Source of the DNA: Saccoglossus kowalevskii
Lineage: Eukaryota; Hemichordata; Enteropneusta; Harrimaniidae
Reading direction: 5' to 3'
Assembly (NCBI RefSeq): GCF_000003605.2
Contig: NW_003140580.1
Span: forward strand, 1-11,332
DNA length: 11,332 nucleotides
Shown piece after piece: positions 8,114 to 11,332 of this stretch. The position numbers and the translations under genes are program-made. The notes under the pieces were generated by a model. That model searched no databases. It was not told the origin of the DNA and was given only the letters and a program-made list of their open reading frames with translations. How positions within the stretch are numbered: position 1 is the first letter of the stretch; every line of letters starts with the position of its first letter.

Positions 8114-9000
8114 AAAAGGTGAACTCGAAACTGACATGAGTGAATTTAAAACATTGTACATGCAAAAGGTGGGCTAGAAACTGACATGAGTGAATGTAAA
8201 ACATTGTACATGCAAAAGGTGGGCTAGAAACTGACATGAGTGAATGTAAATAATTATACATACAAAAGGTGGACTACAAACTGACATCAGGCAATGTAAA
8301 ACATTGTACATGCAAAAGGTGGACTAGAAACTGACATGAGTGAATGTAAAACATTGTACATGCAAAAGGTTAACTGGAAACTGACATGAGTGAATGTAAA
8401 ACATTGTACATGCAAAAGGTGGACTAGAAACTGACATGAGTGAATGTAAAACATTGTACATGCAAAAGGTGAACTGGAAACTGACATGAGTGAATGTAAA
8501 ACATTGTACATGCAAAAGGTGGGCTAGAAACTGACATGAGTGAATGTAAAACATTATACATGCAATAGGTGGGCTAGAAACTGACATGAGTGAATTTAAA
8601 ACATTGTACGTGCAAAAGGTGGACTAGAAACTGACATGAGTGAATGTAAAACATTGTACATGCAAAAGGTGAACTGGAAACTGACATGAGAGAATGTAAA
8701 ACATTGTACATGCAAAAGGTGGGCTAGAAACTGACATGAGTGAATGTAAAACATTGTACATGCAAACGGTGGACTACAAACTAGCATGAGTGAATGTAAA
8801 ACATTGTACATGCAAAAGGTGCGCTAGAAACTGACATGAGTGAATGTAAAACATTGTACATGCAAAAGGTGGACTACAAACTAGCATGAGTGAATGTAAA
8901 ACAATGTACATGCAAAAGGTGGGCTAGAAATTAGCATGTACGAATGTAAAACATTGTACATGCAAAAGGTGGGCTACAAACTGACATGAGTGAATGTAAA
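8114..9000. repeat. Long block H, third related copy, with four extra monomers
   Basis: Markers run GGTGAACTCG, two B monomers, TAAATAATTATACATAC (8247), CAGGCAATG, GGTTAACTGG (8370), GGTGAACTGG, then the GCAATAGG to GTGCGCTAG segment shared with 6490-6785, and the diverged TTAGCATGTACG monomer (8931). The distance from TAAATAATT to TTAGCATGTACG is 684 bp here against 484-486 bp in blocks F and G, equal to four additional 50-bp monomers. It lacks the 97-bp dimers that follow the diverged monomer in every other copy. Confidence 0.83.
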
Positions 9001-10050
9001 ACATTGTACATGCAAAAGGTGGACTGGAAACTGACATGAGAGAATGTAAAACATTGTACATGCAAAAGGTGGACTACAAACTAGCATGAGTGAATGTAAA
9101 ATATTGTACATACAAAAGGTGGACTACAAACTAGCATGAGTGAATGTAAAACATTGTACATGCAAAAGGTGGGCTGGAAACTGACATGAGTGAATGTAAA
9201 ACATTGTACATGCAAAAGGTGGGCTGGAAACTGACATGAGTGAATCTAAAACATTGTACATGCAAAAGGTGGGCTGGAAACTAGCATGAGTGAATGTAAA
9301 ACATTGTACATGCAAAAGGTGGGCTAGAAACTGACATGAGTGAATGTAAAACATTGTACATGCAAAAGGTGGACTACACACTAGCATGAGTGAATGTAAA
9401 ACAATGTACATGCAAAAGGTGGACTACAAACTAGCATGAGTGAATGTAAAACATTGTACATGCAAAAGGTGGGCTGGAAACTGACATGAGTGAATGTAAA
9501 ACATTTTACATGCAAAAGGTGGGCTAGAAACTAACATGAGTGAATGTAAAACATTGTACATGCAAAAGGTGGGCTAGAAACTGACATGAGTGAATGTAAA
9601 ACAATGTACATGCAAAAGGTGGGCTAGAAACTGACATGAGTGAATGTAAAACAATGTACATGCAAAAGGTGGACTACAAACTAGCATGAGTGAATGTAAA
9701 ACATTGTACATACAAAAGGTGGACTACAAACTAGCATGAGTGAATGTAAAACAATGTACATGCAAAAGGTGGACTACAAACTAGCATGAGTGAATGTAAA
9801 ACATTGTACATTCAAAAGGTGGACTACAAACTAGCATGAGTGAATGTAAAACATTGTACATGCAAAAGGTGGACTACAAACTGACATGAGTGAATGTAAA
9901 ACATTGTACATGCAAAAGGTGGACTACAAACTAGCATGAGTGAATGTAAAACAATGTACAAGCAAAAGGTGGGCTAGAAACTGACATGAGTGAATGTAAA
10001 ACATTGTACATGCAAAAGGTGGACTACAAACTAGCATGAGTGAATGTAAA

Positions 10051-10600
10051 ACAATGTACATGCAAAAGGTGGGCTAGAAACTGACATGAGTGAATGTAAA
10101 ACATTGTACATGCAAAAGGTGGGTAGAAACTGACATGAGTGAATGTAAAACAATGTACATGCAAAAGGTGGATTACAAACTGACATGAGTGAATGTAAAA
10201 ACATTGTACATGCAAAAGGTGGACTACAAAATAGCATGAGTGAATGTAAAACAATGTACATGCAAAAGGTGGACTACAAATGACATGAGTGAATGTAAAA
10301 CATTGTACATGCAAAAGGTGGACTACAAACTAGCATGAGTGAATGTAAAACAATGTACATGCAAAAGGTGGGCTAGAAACTGACATGAGTGAATGTAAAA
10401 CATTGTACATGCAAAATGTGGACTACAAACTAGCATGAGTGAATGTAAAACAATGTACATGCAAAAGGTGGGCTAGAAACTGACATGAGTGAATGTAAAA
10501 CATTGTACATGCAAAAGGTGGGCTAGAAACTGACATGAGTGAATGTAAAACAATGTACGTGCAAAAGGTGGACTACAAACTAGCATGAGTGAATGTAAAA
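10051..10600. repeat. 100-bp dimer higher-order repeat (CATTG/CAATG alternation)
   Basis: ACAATG occurs at 10051, 10150, 10251, 10350, 10450 and 10550, so every second monomer carries CAATG in place of CATTG. Several of the CAATG monomers follow a type-A AAACTAGC half, and CATTG monomers often follow an AAACTGAC half. The pattern continues less regularly at 10751, 10851, 11100, 11201 and 11302. One-base deviations from 100 bp coincide with indels at about 10124 and 10201. Confidence 0.78.
10114..10283. other. Scattered indels and substitutions in the right array
   Basis: GGTGGGTAGAAAC lacks a C, GTAAAAACATTG near 10196-10206 has an extra A, and GACTACAAATGACATG near 10272-10285 lacks a C. 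Substitutions GGATTAC and AAAATAGC lie between them. The mix of gained and lost bases is similar to the cluster at 3431-3665 but less dense. Either local consensus error or mutational decay could explain it. Confidence 0.6.
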
Positions 10601-10612
10601 CATTGTACATGC

Positions 10613-10740
10613 AAAAATTTTGGGCTGGAAACTGACATGAGTGAATGTAAAACATTTTACATGCAAAAGGTGGGCTAGAAACGAACATGAGTGAATGTAA
10701 AACATTGTACATGCAAAAGGTGGACTACAACTAGCATGAA
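10613..10740. other. Local distortion: AAAAATTTTGGG insertion and nearby changes
   Basis: The usual GCAAAAGGTGGG is replaced by GCAAAAATTTTGGG, a gain of two bases and a new A/T block found nowhere else in the window. Nearby AAACGAACATG, CTACAACTAGC (one A lost) and ATGAATGAATG are also unique or rare. The stretch may be a single damaged or misassembled patch. Confidence 0.6.
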
Positions 10741-11096
10741 TGAATGTAAAACAATGTACATGCAAAAGGTGGACTACAAACTAGCATGAGTGAATGTAAA
10801 ACATTGTACATACAAAAGGTGGACTACAAACTAGCATGAGTGAATGTAAAACAATGTACATGCAAAAGGTGGACTACAAACTAGCATGAGTGAATGTAAA
10901 ACATTGTACATACAAAAGGTGGACTACAAACTAGCATGAGTGAATGTAAAACATTGTACATGCAAAAGGTGGACTACAAACTGACATGAGTGAATGTAAA
11001 ACATTGTACATACAAAAGGTGGACTACAAACTAACATGAGTGAATGTAAAACATTGTACATGCAAAAGGTGGACTACAAACTAGCATGAGTGAATG

Positions 11097-11332
11097 TAAA
11101 CAATGTACATGCAAAAGGTGGGCTAGAAACTGACATGAGTGAATGTAAAAACATTGTACATGCAAAATGTGGACTACAAACTAGCATGAGTGAATGTAAA
11201 ACAATGTACATGCAAAAGGTGGGGCTAGAAACTGACATGAGTGAATGTAAAACATTGTACATGCAAAAGGTGGGCTAGAAACTGACATGAGTGAATGTAA
11301 AACAATGTACGTGCAAAAGGTGGACTACAACT
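11097..11332. other. Indels at the right edge
   Basis: GTAAACAATG near 11097 lacks an A, GTAAAAACATTG near 11146 has an extra A, GGTGGGGCTAG near 11218 has an extra G, and the last bases GGACTACAACT lack an A. Each affects a homopolymer, as in the 3431-3665 cluster. Confidence 0.6.

Larger units (their letters stand above)
1..11332. repeat. 50-bp tandem satellite array filling the window
   Basis: The same 50-bp unit recurs from the first to the last base, always in one orientation. Landmarks in order are CATTGTACATGC, AAAAGGTGG, a variable GCTAG/ACTAC segment, AAACTGAC or AAACTAGC, and ATGAGTGAATGTAAAA. Clean examples are 5760-5809 (type B) and 5910-5959 (type A). About 227 monomers fit, of which about 20 are 47 bp long. 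The plus strand of the type-B monomer is about two-thirds purine (about 20 A, 13 G, 6 C, 11 T). Both edges fall inside a monomer, so the array is longer than the window. I do not recognise the family. Its length, near-identity and lack of genes suggest a eukaryotic satellite; a bacterial or viral origin is unlikely. Confidence 0.98.
9001..11332. repeat. Right-hand simpler 50-bp array without 47-bp monomers
   Basis: There is no gene in this stretch. Monomers are mostly type A (GGACTAC/AAACTAGC) and type B (GGGCTAG/AAACTGAC), with GGGCTGG forms limited to about 9170-9480 and near 10620. The GAACTGG, GTGCGCTAG, TAAATCATTG and TTAGCATGTACG variants that mark the left three-quarters are absent. 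CATTG and CAATG monomers alternate over long stretches. The window ends inside a monomer at GGACTACAACT, so the array continues. Confidence 0.88.

Noticed and set aside
10613-10621. AAAAATTTT as a possible small insertion element or terminator
   Set aside because: It replaces AAAAGGT inside an otherwise normal monomer with only two extra bases. It is too small to be an element and has no associated transcript unit.
399-11020. TGTACATA matches to the Pumilio-type UGUANAUA element in type-A monomers
   Set aside because: The match arises from a single G-to-A change in TGTACATG that was amplified with the monomer. There is no evidence of transcription, so I give it no regulatory meaning.
284-11262. 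Many minus-strand open frames of about 61-131 codons with similar peptides
   Set aside because: They all translate the same repeat in rotating frames (50 bp is not a multiple of 3, so the peptide period is 50 residues over three monomers). They end wherever CTA or TTA falls in frame and overlap each other in different frames. There is no composition change, promoter or non-repeat sequence. I treat none as a gene.
11090-11278. Plus-strand 62-codon open frame
   Set aside because: It is repeat sequence read through because of one-base indels near 11097, 11146 and 11218. It has no features of a protein beyond the monomer translation.
1-11332. CRISPR array
   Set aside because: The repeats are direct and regular, but there are no unique spacers: every base of the 50-bp period is repeated. 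No cas gene or leader is present.
1-11332. CENP-B box or telomere-type repeats
   Set aside because: No monomer carries a TTCG...CGGGA-type box, and no TTAGGG-, TTTAGGG- or TTAGG-type run is present. A centromeric or telomeric role therefore has no motif support.
1-11332. Transposon, tRNA, rRNA or other RNA gene within the array
   Set aside because: No stretch departs from the monomer for long enough to hold one. I saw no terminal inverted repeats, target-site duplications or cloverleaf-like segments.

Overview
The whole window is one tandem-repeat (satellite or long minisatellite) array. It has no unique flanking sequence and no gene I can support. The basic unit is 50 bp, about 36-38% GC, present in roughly 227 head-to-tail copies, all in the same orientation. 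Both window edges cut through a monomer, so the array continues on both sides. More than 11 kb of gene-free, closely similar tandem DNA points to a eukaryotic nuclear genome (heterochromatic, centromeric, subtelomeric or a large intergenic/intronic array). Nothing in the sequence lets me name the clade or a known satellite family.

The monomers fall into a few linked variant types. Type A has GGACTAC followed by AAACTAGC (example 5910-5959). Type B has GGGCTAG followed by AAACTGAC (example 5760-5809). There are also GGGCTGG and GAACTGG forms and A/B recombinants. A 47-bp form lacks 3 bp near the TGTACATG core. These variants are arranged in nested higher-order repeats. The clearest is a 14-monomer unit of 691 bp (11 x 50 + 3 x 47), repeated at 154-840 (687 bp), 841-1531 and 1532-2272 (741 bp, one extra monomer). 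Inside it, 50+47-bp dimers (97 bp) occur in runs of 2 or 3.

Region by region: 1-2272 holds the 691-bp-type units. 2273-3430 is a rearranged copy of the left edge (offset 2472, later 2722) with a 100-bp dimer expansion. 3431-3665 is rich in single-base indels. 3666-4764 is regular 50-bp array with an 8-monomer (400 bp) tandem duplication. 4765-5270 resembles the 691-bp unit again (offset 3927). 5374-6240, 7120-8035 and 8114-9000 are three related blocks. 6304-7119 is a mosaic that shares a segment with 8538-8833. 9000-11332 is a simpler array with no 47-bp monomers, partly organised as 100-bp dimers.

No genes work together here. The open frames, nearly all on the minus strand, are by-products of a repeat poor in TTA/CTA/TCA on the plus strand. 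The most informative content is the structural record: nested unequal-exchange history, a conserved dyad in each monomer, and local indel clusters that look like assembly or consensus errors.
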